Position numbers and translations under genes: made by a program. Below are positions 1 through 8,187 of a DNA stretch of 21,336 nucleotides, one piece after another. The notes beneath the pieces were generated by a model. The model was not told the origin of the DNA. It saw nothing but the letters and a program-made list of their open reading frames with translations, and searched no databases. Source of the DNA: JAAZFF01 sp964405775 (GTDB taxonomy: Bacteria; Verrucomicrobiota; Kiritimatiellia; RFP12; UBA3636); contig CAYOPG010000035.1 in NCBI GenBank assembly GCA_964405775.1, positions 1-21,336 on the forward strand, written 5' to 3'. The first letter of the stretch is position 1. Each line of letters begins with the position of its first letter.

Positions 1-76
1 TGGTAGGAGTAGAGGGATTCGAACCCACGACCCACTGATTAAGAGTCAGTTGCTCTACCGACTGAGCTATACTCCC
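1..76 (-). tRNA. tRNA-Lys (anticodon CTT)
   Basis: On the minus strand the sequence folds as a complete cloverleaf. The acceptor GGGAGTA pairs with TACTCCT (terminal G-U), followed by discriminator A and an encoded CCA. The D-arm is GCTC/GAGC, the anticodon loop is CTCTTAA (anticodon CTT, Lys AAG codon), and the T-loop is TTCGAAT. Length is 76 nt including CCA. It lies 9 bp downstream of tRNA-Gly in transcription order, so the two are probably one transcript. The 3' end coincides with the window edge, so any terminator is outside. Confidence 0.97.
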
Positions 77-85
77 ACAAAAAAA

Positions 86-160
86 TGGAGCGAGCTAAGG
101 GATTCGAACCCTCGACATCTACCTTGGCAAGGTAGAGCTCTACCACTGAGCTAAGCTCGC
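86..160 (-). tRNA. tRNA-Gly (anticodon GCC)
   Basis: On the minus strand GCGAGCT pairs with AGCTCGC, followed by discriminator T and an encoded CCA. The D-arm is GCTC/GAGC, the anticodon stem CTACC/GGTAG carries loop TTGCCAA (anticodon GCC), and the T-loop is TTCGAAT. Length is 75 nt. U73 is the usual discriminator for bacterial tRNA-Gly. It is the promoter-proximal gene of a two-tRNA unit with tRNA-Lys. Confidence 0.97.
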
Positions 161-174
161 CTAAAACGCCCAGT

Positions 175-203
175 AATCTAACACATGACACACCGCCTTG
201 CAA
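175..203 (-). promoter_or_regulatory. Promoter for the tRNA-Gly/tRNA-Lys unit
   Basis: Read on the minus strand, TTGCAA (203-198) is followed after exactly 17 bp by TAGATT (180-175). Each hexamer matches the sigma70 consensus at four of six positions. The -10 lies about 15 bp upstream of the mature tRNA-Gly 5' end, a normal distance for a short tRNA leader. Only the sequence supports this; no start site was measured. Confidence 0.55.
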
Positions 204-282
204 GGGCTTTTTTTAATTTTTCTCAACGTTAACCCATTTGATATTGCAATTTTACTCGTTGCACCAAAACCAACAAAAATCT

Positions 283-310
283 TGGACAAAGCCCCTCATA
301 ATGCTAATAT
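283..310 (+). promoter_or_regulatory. Candidate promoter of the nitronate monooxygenase-yggS-tatD-SBP operon
   Basis: TGGACA (283-288, five of six to TTGACA) is separated by 16 bp from TAATAT (305-310, four of six to TATAAT). It lies about 75 bp upstream of the first gene of the plus-strand operon. The region is AT-rich, so chance matches are likely and the call is tentative. Confidence 0.3.
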
Positions 311-385
311 GTCGGAAATCTTTTTAAAAGAACCTTTTTAGGTCGTTCCTATTTTGCGCAAACTCCAGTAGAGGCATTTTTTAAG

Positions 386-1816
386 TTGAAAATCAAAGTT
401 CCAAAAATTATCCAAGGGGGCATGGGAGTCGCTGTTTCCGATTGGGGTCTGGCTCGCGCCGTATCAAAAGTCGGACAACTCGGCGTCATTTCCGGCACCG
501 GGATTACGCAGATGTTTGCACGTCGCCTTCAGGATGGAGACTTTGGCGGCGAAGTGCGCCATGCGCTCTCGCGCTTCCCTTTTCAGAACATTGCCCAAAG
601 AATGTTAGAGACGTTCTATCTCCCTGAAGGAAGGAAGGAAGGACAGCCCTATAAACCAGCCGAGAAAGTCGAAGTCAAAAGCAACCGCTGGGCAGACGAA
701 CTGTGTATTGTCTCGGCCTTCGTGGAGGTCTTCCTCGCAAAGGAAACGCACTCAAACCCCGTGGGAATAAATCTGCTCGAGAAAATACAGATCCCGCACC
801 TTCCAATCCTCTACGGGGCGATGCTCGCCGGAGTCTCCGTCGTAATAATGGGCGCTGGCATCCCGAGCGGCATCCCCGCCGCCCTCGACGCGATGTCACG
901 CCACGAACCAGCCACTTACTGCATACATGTAAAAGGCGCAACACCGGCCACTGATTGCATAAGGGTGTTCGATCCCGCGGAATTCATCGAGAACGGCTTC
1001 TCCGCCGACCCCTTGTTGCGCCCAGACTTTTTGCCGATAATTTCAACTGATCTTCTGGCAACGATGCTGCTTCGCCAGGTGCGTGACTCCACTATAGAGG
1101 GATTCGTCGTGGAGGGCCCCACGGCAGGCGGCCACAACGCCCCGCCCCGCGGCAAGATGCTGCTCACTGAAGACGGGCAGCCAATCTACGGACTGCGGGA
1201 CAAACCAGATCTGCAGAACATCGCCAAGCTTGGTCTGCCTTTCTGGCTCGGAGGTGGGTACGGTTCCCATGAAAAGCTTTTGTACGCTCTCGACCAAGGC
1301 GCGTCCGGCGTCCAAGTCGGAACGCCTTTCGCGCTTTGCACAGACTCCGGCTTCCCGGAGAACATCAGGCGGGAGCTTATCGCATCCGCCCTCTCGGGTA
1401 AAGCACATGTGTTCACAGATCGTCTTGCCTCCCCAACCGGCTATCCGTTCAAGGTGGTAAACGTGTCTGGTACGCTGTCCGAGCCTGAAGTCTTTGCTAA
1501 CCGCCAACGCATTTGTAATCTAGGGTACCTTCGCGAGCACTTCGTCAAGGAGGACGGAACAATCGGTGGCCGCTGCGCGGCTGAGCCCATCGCGGCATAC
1601 GTCGCAAAAGGCGGCAGCGCTGAAGAAACGCAAGGTCGTTGCTGCATCTGCAACGCGCTCCTAGCAGCAGCCGGAAAGCCGCAGCTCATGCCAAACGGCC
1701 AACCCGAACCGGGAATCGTCACCATCGGGGACGATGTCATCAACATCGGCCGTTTCTGTACGGCTGATAATATGGACTACTCCGCCGAAGACGTCATACG
1801 CACAATCCTCGGCTAG
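386..1816 (+). CDS. Nitronate monooxygenase / 2-nitropropane dioxygenase-like FMN enzyme
   Basis: The 476-aa product belongs to the FMN-dependent nitronate monooxygenase (2-nitropropane dioxygenase) superfamily, a TIM-barrel fold. Visible family signatures are an N-terminal IIQGGMGV (residues 8-15), VEGPTAGGH (242-250) with the histidine at the usual catalytic position, the phosphate-binding LGGGYG (288-293) and GVQVGTPFAL (308-317). The C-terminal roughly 120 residues, with a Cys-rich RCCICN patch near 418-423, mark a long subfamily often annotated only as nitronate monooxygenase. Members of the superfamily also include enoyl-ACP reductases such as FabK, so the true substrate is uncertain. 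The start is TTG at 386, preceded by GAGG at 371-374. It opens a plus-strand operon, with yggS 12 bp downstream. Nothing is odd except the non-ATG start. Confidence 0.85.
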   Translation: MKIKVPKIIQGGMGVAVSDWGLARAVSKVGQLGVISGTGITQMFARRLQDGDFGGEVRHALSRFPFQNIAQRMLETFYLPEGRKEGQPYKPAEKVEVKSNRWADELCIVSAFVEVFLAKETHSNPVGINLLEKIQIPHLPILYGAMLAGVSVVIMGAGIPSGIPAALDAMSRHEPATYCIHVKGATPATDCIRVFDPAEFIENGFSADPLLRPDFLPIISTDLLATMLLRQVRDSTIEGFVVEGPTAGGHNAPPRGKMLLTEDGQPIYGLRDKPDLQNIAKLGLPFWLGGGYGSHEKLLYALDQGASGVQVGTPFALCTDSGFPENIRRELIASALSGKAHVFTDRLASPTGYPFKVVNVSGTLSEPEVFANRQRICNLGYLREHFVKEDGTIGGRCAAEPIAAYVAKGGSAEETQGRCCICNALLAAAGKPQLMPNGQPEPGIVTIGDDVINIGRFCTADNMDYSAEDVIRTILG

Positions 1817-1828
1817 AACGTATCTGAT

Positions 1829-2566
1829 ATGGAATACAACGCCTCCGACTCTTTCGAGACGCGGCTGCACTCCATAGAAAGCCGCATAGCCGCCGCCGCG
1901 GAGCGCGCAGGGCGCGATCCCGGTGATATACAGTTGGTGGCCGTCTCCAAAACGTTCCCACCCGAGGTAATTGACGAAGCCCTGCGAGCGGGCGTGTCTA
2001 TCCTCGGCGAAAGCAAGATTCAGGAGGCTCTTGCAAAGATTCCGCAATGCAGCTCCGCCGAATGGCATTTAATAGGCCACCTCCAAAGCAACAAGGTTCG
2101 CCACGCGCTGTCGCTCTTCTCAACCATCCACAGCATAGACTCGATTGCGCTGCTTGAGGATGTCGCGCGCATTCAGGAAGAGATCGGCAGACGCCCCGGG
2201 ATCCTGCTCCAAGTGAATGTCTCTGGCGAGGGATCCAAAACAGGATTCAATCCCAAAGTAATGCGCGACGCGATCAACACCGCCCTGTCACTGGGAAATC
2301 TCGACCTCGTGGGGCTGATGACTATCCCCCCATGGTCGCCTGAACCCGAGCAATCACGCAAATACTTCCGTCAACTTCGCGAAATGCGCGATTCTCTAAG
2401 CGCAGAATTCGATATTGGCCTTCCGGAGCTCTCCATGGGCATGTCGGCGGATTTCGAAGTTGCCATAGAGGAAGGCGCGACTTTCGTCCGCATCGGTTCC
2501 GCGCTTTTTGGCAAACGCTCCGCATGGAGACCCCAGCGCACCCCAGATTCCGATGACTACATTTGA
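1829..2566 (+). CDS. yggS: YggS/PLPBP family pyridoxal phosphate homeostasis protein
   Basis: The 245-aa product matches the YggS/PROSC family, non-catalytic alanine-racemase-fold proteins that bind pyridoxal 5'-phosphate and buffer cellular PLP and amino-acid pools. The PLP lysine is K41 in the VAVSKT motif. LGESKIQEA follows at about 59-67, with HLIGHLQSNK at about 80-89. Near the C-terminus are LSMGMSADFEVAI and VRIGSALFG, the phosphate-binding end. Length is normal for the family. It begins 12 bp after the upstream oxidoreductase and its last codons overlap the start of tatD, so it is translationally coupled. No strong Shine-Dalgarno is visible before the ATG. A cytoplasmic location is expected. 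Confidence 0.95.
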   Translation: MEYNASDSFETRLHSIESRIAAAAERAGRDPGDIQLVAVSKTFPPEVIDEALRAGVSILGESKIQEALAKIPQCSSAEWHLIGHLQSNKVRHALSLFSTIHSIDSIALLEDVARIQEEIGRRPGILLQVNVSGEGSKTGFNPKVMRDAINTALSLGNLDLVGLMTIPPWSPEPEQSRKYFRQLREMRDSLSAEFDIGLPELSMGMSADFEVAIEEGATFVRIGSALFGKRSAWRPQRTPDSDDYI

Positions 2567-3383
2567 TTCCCACGCGCATTTCCCCTCCGACACCGCTGCC
2601 GGGCATGAAGCGCAGATCGCGCGAGCCAAGGAAGCAGGCCTCGCAGGCATACTCGCCGTCGGAGGCGGCGAAAGTCTCGACGAAGACGCGGTCGCAATGG
2701 CGCGGAAATTCCCCGGCTACGTGTTCCTCGCACTTGGTCTCGACCGCGATTGCGCCATCACAATGGCATCGACCCCGGAATCGCTCGAGCAAACTATGAG
2801 GAAGCTGCGTTCCCGCATTTCCGCGCTTCGTGATGAAGGAATTTCCATTCACGCTATCGGTGAAACCGGCCTCGACTTCTCGCGGAATCCATCCATGCAT
2901 GAAAAGGACGCTCAAATCGCGCTCTTCAAGGCGCAGCTCGAACTTGCGGGAGAGCTCGGATTGCCGTGCACCATCCACAGCCGCGATGCGGACGACGCCA
3001 CGCTTGCATCGATTGAACGCCATGGCTCACGCGAAATGCGCAACTGCGGGCGCCTGGGCGTGATCCACTGCTTCACAGGCGGAAAAAATTTCGCTGACGC
3101 AGTGGTCAACCTGGGGCTTCACATAGGAGTCAGCGGCATATTCACTTTCAACAACGCCTCAGAACTGCGTGGCACAGTCCGCACTCTGCCACCGGAGCGC
3201 CTTCTGGTAGAAACAGATTGCCCGTACCTGACACCCGCCCCCATGCGCGGCAAGCCAAACGAACCTGCAATGATAGTCCACACAGCAACGCGTCTCGCAC
3301 GAGAACTCGGCATAACGCCGGAAGAACTCGGCACCGCAACAACCGCCAACGCCAAGCGCCTATTTTCAACGGGAAATGAATAG
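2553..3383 (+). CDS. tatD: TatD family metal-dependent deoxyribonuclease
   Basis: The 276-aa product has the full metal-binding set of TatD-type hydrolases: DSHAH (H7, H9), GETGLD (E104), IHSRDA (H142), IHCFTG (H172) and ETDCPYL (D222), followed by GKPNEP. These enzymes have 3'-5' exonuclease activity on DNA and act in repair or DNA turnover. The ATG at 2553 was chosen because it places MTTFDSHAH at the normal family N-terminus. An in-frame TTG at 2508 would add 15 unrelated residues that lie inside yggS. The gene overlaps yggS by 14 bp, and its end overlaps the next ATG by 8 bp, so it sits in the middle of a coupled operon. TatD paralogues (YcfH, YjjV) cannot be separated here. Confidence 0.93.
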   Translation: MTTFDSHAHFPSDTAAGHEAQIARAKEAGLAGILAVGGGESLDEDAVAMARKFPGYVFLALGLDRDCAITMASTPESLEQTMRKLRSRISALRDEGISIHAIGETGLDFSRNPSMHEKDAQIALFKAQLELAGELGLPCTIHSRDADDATLASIERHGSREMRNCGRLGVIHCFTGGKNFADAVVNLGLHIGVSGIFTFNNASELRGTVRTLPPERLLVETDCPYLTPAPMRGKPNEPAMIVHTATRLARELGITPEELGTATTANAKRLFSTGNE

Positions 3384-5094
3384 TAAAACAGGAGCAATCA
3401 TCCTTGCCGTCTTATCGGTCTGCGCAAGTGCCGCCGACCGTGGCGCTCTTTATCGCACCGTGGACCGCACTTCGTCGTTCGACCCCGTCAAAACAGAGGC
3501 CGTCGGTGACATGCGCTGCGTATCCCTCGTCTACGAAACACTCCTGGAATACGAATACGCTACGCGCCCTTACAAACTGCGCGGCTGCGTGGCAGAGTCT
3601 ATGCCGGAAGTTTCCGCAGACGGCACAGTTCTCACCTTCCACCTCCGCAAAGGCATACAGTTCGGCCCCGACACGTGTCTGGGTGTGGACTCTGCCACTG
3701 GCGAACCCGCCACCCGTGAACTGGTTGCCGAAGATGTGGTGTATTCTTTCAAGCGACTGGCGGATGCGAAGCTGTCGTTATCTGGATATTGGACCATAGA
3801 AAACAAAATCAAGGGCGTAGAGAAGTTTCATGAGGCATCGAAATCCGATGAGCCCACTGATTATTCCCTCGACATCGCGGGTCTTAAGGCTCTTGATTCT
3901 CATACCGTGCAGATAACCCTCGAAAAACCATCGCCAGATTTCCTATGGGTTCTCGCCATGCCGTATACAGCAATCGTGCCGCGTGAGGCCGTGGAAAAGT
4001 ACGGAGTCGATTTTGACTCGGTAGAGGTCGGCAGCGGCCCATACAGACTAGTCAAATGGCGTCGCGGTTACCGGATAGAATTCGAAAGACGGCCGGGCCG
4101 CGACATAGCGCGAGACGCGACGCCTCTGCTCCCCGGCGCTGAAGACGGAGCGCCAATTCACAATCTTGTCTACCTCGTAATGGAAGACGCCTCTACTCGC
4201 TGGCTCTCGTTTCTTGATGGCGGGCTTGACGTCGCTGGCGAGATATCGCGCGACAACTGGGATGCAGTTGTAAACCCGGATGGCACTCTCACGGATGAAA
4301 TGACCCGGCGCGGCATCATCCTCAAGTCGCAACCGAGTCTCGACACGTATTATATAGGCTTCAATCTCGACGATCCCGTTGTGGGAAATAATAAAAAACT
4401 GCGTCAGGCAATGTCGTGCGCGTTCGACAGCGATCAATGGATAAAGCTCAACAACGGCCGCGTTGCCCCGGCTAACAGCCCTGTACCGCCAGGTATAGAA
4501 GGCAAACTCGATACTCCGCACACCTATTCATTCAATCTCGAAAAAGCCAAGGCGCTGATGGCGGAGGCCGGATACCCGGACGGCATAGACCCTGCCACGG
4601 GGCGCAGGTTGACGCTCACACTTGACCTTGGACGCACCGATCAGGAGACGCGCGAATCAGCAGAGCTTTTCTCCTCATTCATGGACCGCATAAACATCGT
4701 GGTAAATCTCCAATACAACAACTGGCCTTCCTACCTTCAAAAAGTCGGACGTCGCGAAGCACAGATCTTTTATATCGGATGGATGGCCGACTACCCCTCG
4801 GCTCTAAATTTCATGCAGCTGTTCGTCGGGCGTAACTCTTCGCCGGGACCAAATCGTGCCAACTACAACAAAATCGAGTACGACGTCCTTTTCGATAAGG
4901 CGGACACCGAGCTTGATGACGCTGCGCGGCTCGACTTAATACGTCAGATGCAGGAGAAAGTGCGTGAGGACTGCCCCTGGATTTTCATCCACCACCGAAA
5001 GACCCACCTGCTACTCAACCCAAGAGTACGCAACATTACAATCCACGACTTTCCATACGGCGCGGAAAAGCACTGGCGGGTGGTCGCCCCGTAA
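3376..5094 (+). CDS. ABC transporter solute-binding protein, SBP_bac_5 (oligopeptide/dipeptide type)
   Basis: The 572-aa product resembles DppA/OppA-type periplasmic solute receptors of SBP family 5. Residues 1-19 form a signal peptide (short basic start, hydrophobic stretch, A-S-A before the predicted cut). The mature protein has the family's early SLVYETLLEY segment, DGTVLTFHLRKGIQF, an EDVVYSFKRL segment, and late motifs SPVPPG and AEAGYPDG. The substrate is probably a peptide, nickel or a small organic compound. The ATG overlaps the tatD stop, so expression is coupled to housekeeping genes. No permease or ATPase follows: the next genes are on the other strand, so this is an orphan receptor. 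A Cys at residue 16 lacks a proper lipobox, so it is more likely soluble than lipid-anchored. Confidence 0.9.
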   Translation: MNSKTGAIILAVLSVCASAADRGALYRTVDRTSSFDPVKTEAVGDMRCVSLVYETLLEYEYATRPYKLRGCVAESMPEVSADGTVLTFHLRKGIQFGPDTCLGVDSATGEPATRELVAEDVVYSFKRLADAKLSLSGYWTIENKIKGVEKFHEASKSDEPTDYSLDIAGLKALDSHTVQITLEKPSPDFLWVLAMPYTAIVPREAVEKYGVDFDSVEVGSGPYRLVKWRRGYRIEFERRPGRDIARDATPLLPGAEDGAPIHNLVYLVMEDASTRWLSFLDGGLDVAGEISRDNWDAVVNPDGTLTDEMTRRGIILKSQPSLDTYYIGFNLDDPVVGNNKKLRQAMSCAFDSDQWIKLNNGRVAPANSPVPPGIEGKLDTPHTYSFNLEKAKALMAEAGYPDGIDPATGRRLTLTLDLGRTDQETRESAELFSSFMDRINIVVNLQYNNWPSYLQKVGRREAQIFYIGWMADYPSALNFMQLFVGRNSSPGPNRANYNKIEYDVLFDKADTELDDAARLDLIRQMQEKVREDCPWIFIHHRKTHLLLNPRVRNITIHDFPYGAEKHWRVVAP

Positions 5095-5186
5095 GCGCAC
5101 GCCCCCCTTATTAGTGTTTTGGATGCGAAAAAGCCACGACGTGGAACTCATTTATTTGGAGTTTTGCAGGGTTCGGTTTAAGGCTC

Positions 5187-6369
5187 CTACTTCTTTACGT
5201 ATTTCTCTGCCCACTCGGCTTTCATCTGCTTCATTTCGTCGTTGAGTTCGACGGTCTTGCCTGGACATTGGTTCTTTTCGTCGTAGAGCCAGCGGCCGAA
5301 GTTGTCTCGCGCCACCGGCATGCGTTTTGCAACAGGCGGTGGTTGAATGGCAGGAGCCGGCTTTTCGGCATACCAGTAGCCGACTGACGACATCTCGTTT
5401 GCCAGATGGTTGCCGTGGCCGTGCTCAATGGTAACCTTTATTTCCTTTTGGAAGCGGACCGGATTTTCGATATGGAACACGTAGCTTGTCTGATAACCGC
5501 CCTGATCCCACGGGGTTATGGAGGGTACGATTGTCGTCCGCCCCTCAAAGACAGAACTGCCATTGCGCTGGAAGGCGTTGTCCTGCATTCCCCATGCCTG
5601 ATTCAGGTAGTCCTCCGATCCGGTGCCGTGCAGATCTGGCGGCCATTTGTAGCCATCGACCCATATCATGTCGTCGCCCTCGCCCCACCAGTCGCCGCGG
5701 AAGTTAGTGACGCTGATATTGCACCCGATATAATGGCCGCGCCCTTTTGTTTCCATGATGACGTAGTTGTTGTCCCACGCCAGTCGCTCCTTGTTGGCGA
5801 TGTTCGCCAGATGCGAGCCTGCGCGGTTAGAAGCAATTTCGTGGCCCCATCCGCCAAATGGATTCGTACGGCGGAACTCGGCGTGCAGCAGCCCGGTGTC
5901 GGCAGGCATGTCCGGCATGGTCTCGTAGTCAATGTAAAAGTATTGATTGTGGGTCTCGTTGCTCTCGTTTACCAGCTCGACCAAAGCACGCTCATGAAAC
6001 GGCATAGGCAAATAGCAGTTGAGGGCGCACCCTCTGTTGAACTGGTACGGGAAGCGCGTCGAGGCGGTAAAAAAATTCGGATTGGTAAGAAGTGACTATA
6101 CCATTGCCGAGGCCGAAGAAATCTCCAATCGGACACAGAACACTTGGGAACTTCGCATTGTCCCAGGTTATCTTCAGCAGGCATTCGCGGTAGTGGTTGC
6201 CCTGAGTCATCCATATGTGCGTGATCTGGCCGGGACCTTTGATGTCCGCAAGAACACGCGTCTCGCCAGGACCTATCTGCCAGGAGTCGCTATTGCGCCC
6301 CTCGGTGTTCCATGACGACGCCCTCCCTGTGACGCGGTTGTGTATACGTGTGATCTCGTTCAAGCTCAT
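5187..6369 (-). pseudogene. DUF2961 / glycoside hydrolase family 172 gene with a single-base frameshift
   Basis: Two adjacent minus-strand reading frames together make one DUF2961 protein, a family that includes GH172 difructose-dianhydride-acting enzymes. The first frame starts at ATG 6369 (GGAG about 8 nt upstream) and carries an ITWD...PSV...GDFFG block. The second carries PMPF, WWGEGDDMIWVDG and the family hallmark GTGSEDYLNQAWG. The break is in a run of seven T (minus strand, 6075-6069). Removing one T joins ...SYQSEFF directly to TASTRFPYQF in a smooth family-like sequence of 393 aa, a normal length. The change is either a real inactivating indel or a homopolymer error. There is no signal peptide, so a cytoplasmic enzyme is expected. 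It is a single-gene unit, convergent with the solute-binding protein. Confidence 0.85.
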
Positions 6370-6423
6370 TTTCGTGTCTCCGTGGTTTGGCTGAGATTGT
6401 TGTTTTGCGTGATAGTATACATG

Positions 6424-6435
6424 CAAGTTTACTTG
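6424..6435. promoter_or_regulatory. Operator-like inverted repeat upstream of the GH172 gene
   Basis: CAAGT-TT-ACTTG is a perfect 5-bp dyad with a 2-bp centre, about 55 bp upstream of the GH172 ATG. On the minus strand it is followed within 4 bp by TATACT, a five-of-six -10 element. A repressor bound there would block that promoter, as LacI- or GntR-type sugar regulators commonly do. No recognisable -35 was found. This is a candidate only. Confidence 0.3.
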
Positions 6436-6545
6436 TGTGACATGAAAACTTCTATGCAGGTCAATTAGGTCAAATGAGCCGATTTCGCCGTATCTCTCTA
6501 CTGCCACCCGCAGAACAATGAGACCAGCTTGCTACTTCGATCCGT

Positions 6546-7319
6546 TCAGGCAGGATAGACCAGTTGCTTCCTATCATTAAAGAACCCCCTGTAAGCTAGA
6601 TAACAGGATATAAAAGATGCGATTGAAGTTGTGGACAGCATCATGAAGGTAACCATTATCTGGTACTTTATCGCCTCCACCGGGGATGTGCCGGCGAGAA
6701 TAAGACCGGTCATCATGCCGGGGAGGGCAACAATGCCCACGGTCTTCGCCGAATCAACAGTTGGCATCATGCCCGTTCTTACTGCATCCCTGATAATTTC
6801 AATCGAAGACGGCAGTATGTCGGCACCCAGAGAAAGCTTGGTTTCAACATCCTCGCGTTTACCCTTAAAATTTGCCATCAACTGCTTGTGGCAGAGTCCT
6901 ATCGCAATCATTGAATTGCTGATGATCATGCCGCTTATTGGGATAACCTGATAGGGCTCGTACTTTATAGCCCCTGAGAGCAGGAGGATAGACAACGTTA
7001 TTAGAGCACCCGCTGAAATTGATATGAAAGAAATCACGAACCCGTTTTTAATCCCCCGACCTCTCTTCGCGGCATTGTACGACGCGTTGATGGTCATGGC
7101 GAGAAGGAGCAATGTTGTGAAAAAAGGACTTTCAAGCTCAAAGATGTAGCCGAGCAAATACCCTATGGCGACTAATTGCACGACGGCTCTCAGAGCACTT
7201 ATCGCGATATCTTTTTCCAACTCCAGTTTTTGAAAATAGGAAAACAAAACTGAGATAAAAACCAGAGAAGAAGCAATGAGCAAAGAGGAAGTATTCATCA
7301 GATTGCCAGATCCGTTCAT
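6546..7319 (-). CDS. fetB: FetB/YbbM-type (UPF0014) ABC transporter permease
   Basis: The 257-aa membrane protein has about seven hydrophobic segments and the UPF0014 signature near its C-terminus (AGTSPVEAIKYQIMVTFMML), plus MTINASYNAAKRG and ISGMIISNSMIAIGL. In E. coli FetAB is reported to export iron and help survive oxidative stress. That role here is by family only. ATG 7319 has an excellent Shine-Dalgarno (GAGGTGAT) and overlaps the fetA stop in an ATGA junction, so the two are co-translated. The sequence is AT-richer than flanking genes, which suggests separate ancestry. The inner membrane is the expected location. Confidence 0.9.
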   Translation of the reverse strand: MNGSGNLMNTSSLLIASSLVFISVLFSYFQKLELEKDIAISALRAVVQLVAIGYLLGYIFELESPFFTTLLLLAMTINASYNAAKRGRGIKNGFVISFISISAGALITLSILLLSGAIKYEPYQVIPISGMIISNSMIAIGLCHKQLMANFKGKREDVETKLSLGADILPSSIEIIRDAVRTGMMPTVDSAKTVGIVALPGMMTGLILAGTSPVEAIKYQIMVTFMMLSTTSIASFISCYLAYRGFFNDRKQLVYPA

Positions 7320-7972
7320 TTTATCACCTCGACCGATTTTATTTTACCAGCCTCCAACGTCAATATCTTGTTTGCGTTTCTCCTGCTTTGCTCAACGTTG
7401 TGGGTTATCCATAGGACAGCAGTGCCAGTTTCGTAAAAAGACCTCACAACTTTTTCCACTGTTAAGGCATTTCGCTCGTCCAACGCAGAAGTCACTTCAT
7501 CCAAAAGCAGTATTTCCGGTTGAAACAGCAGTGTTCTGACAAGCGCGATTCTCTGCTTTTCCCCGCCGGACAAATTGACGATGCTTTTTTCTAAATAACT
7601 TATATCCAGGTTAAAGGCGGCAAGCAGTTCCTCTATCTTTTTTAAATCCGGAACAATTTTCCGTATCACATACGGAAAGGCGACATTGTCAATAACCGTT
7701 TTCCCGAACAAATGCGGCGTTTGGAAGCAGTAGGCGATATTCTTTCTTACCTCCATGGGATCTAGATCCAATATGGACTTGCCTTTATACAAAATGGTTC
7801 CTGAAGCGGGACTGATAAGATGGCAGCAAAGTTTCAGGAATGTGCTTTTGCCTCCTCCCGAGGGACCTACTATTGAGATGTAGTCCCCCTGTTCAACGGC
7901 AAAGTCTACTTTATCTAGTATGGCCTTGCCATCGCCAATAAACGATACATCCTGAAACTTTAATAAAGACAA
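7316..7972 (-). CDS. fetA: FetA/YbbL-type ABC transporter ATP-binding protein
   Basis: This is the ATPase partner of fetB. Counting from the chosen start it shows Walker A GPSGGGKST (about residues 36-44), a Q-loop in CFQTPHLFG, the ABC signature LSGGEKQR, Walker B ILLLDEVTSALDE and a switch histidine in WITHN. An open frame extends upstream to TTG 7999. TTG 7972 is preferred because it gives the usual short N-terminus (SLLKFQDVSF), has a GGGGGCGGGA purine-rich stretch just upstream, and fits the candidate promoter at 8046-8019, which would leave almost no leader for 7999. Length is 218 aa. It is the first gene of the fetAB operon and diverges from gspG. Confidence in the family is high and in the exact start moderate. 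Confidence 0.88.
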   Translation of the reverse strand: MSLLKFQDVSFIGDGKAILDKVDFAVEQGDYISIVGPSGGGKSTFLKLCCHLISPASGTILYKGKSILDLDPMEVRKNIAYCFQTPHLFGKTVIDNVAFPYVIRKIVPDLKKIEELLAAFNLDISYLEKSIVNLSGGEKQRIALVRTLLFQPEILLLDEVTSALDERNALTVEKVVRSFYETGTAVLWITHNVEQSRRNANKILTLEAGKIKSVEVIK

Positions 7973-8018
7973 ATCCCGCCCCCAGCAAAAAAATTCCAAT
8001 CATACATGGAGGCCACCA

Positions 8019-8046
8019 ATATAAACCGACACTTGTTGTTTGTCTA
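8019..8046 (-). promoter_or_regulatory. Candidate promoter of fetAB
   Basis: On the minus strand TAGACA (8046-8041, five of six) is followed after 16 bp by TATATT (8024-8019, five of six). Transcription would start near 8012, 40 bp before the preferred fetA TTG. A perfect TATAAT also occurs at 8058-8053, but no -35 is found at a good distance from it. Confidence 0.4.
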
Positions 8047-8107
8047 TGCGGAATTATATTTCCCAAGCGGCGCGCGTTCGCCAATCAAGCCAGAAATAAA
8101 TCCATCA

Positions 8108-8137
8108 TTGTGTTGAAAGCCGGTTCTTTGTTATAAT
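8108..8137 (+). promoter_or_regulatory. Extended -10 promoter of the gspGHIJK operon
   Basis: TGTTATAAT at 8129-8137 is a perfect extended -10 (TGnTATAAT). A weak -35, TTGTGT, lies 18 bp upstream at 8108. Transcription would start near 8144, giving a leader of roughly 45 nt that ends with a strong AAGGAGG (8174-8180) seven bases before the gspG ATG. Such a promoter suggests steady, high expression of the major pseudopilin gene. Confidence 0.65.
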
Positions 8138-8187
8138 GCAATCGCTTTTGCAGTCGTTTTACAAGCAGTAATCAAGGAGGAGCTAGA

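Noticed and set aside
196..217. CCTTGCAAGG palindrome followed by a T-run, looking like an intrinsic terminator
   Set aside because: The palindrome leaves no loop, there is no gene upstream of it on the plus strand, and the same bases form the -35 of the tRNA promoter.
2508..2552. TTG start giving tatD 15 extra residues
   Set aside because: The extra residues do not fit the TatD N-terminus and lie in yggS. ATG 2553 puts DSHAH at the normal place.
3412..3429. Lipobox (LSVC) making the solute-binding protein a lipoprotein
   Set aside because: The residue before Cys is Val rather than Gly, Ala or Ser, and an A-S-A signal-peptidase I site follows three residues later.
5406..6095. 229-codon plus-strand open frame
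   Set aside because: It is antisense to the well-matched GH172 C-terminal half (GTGSEDY region) and shows no family motifs.
6060..6120. Programmed ribosomal frameshift to join the two GH172 halves
   Set aside because: The T7 run alone is not enough: no stimulatory structure or stop placement was recognised, and an indel or read error is simpler.
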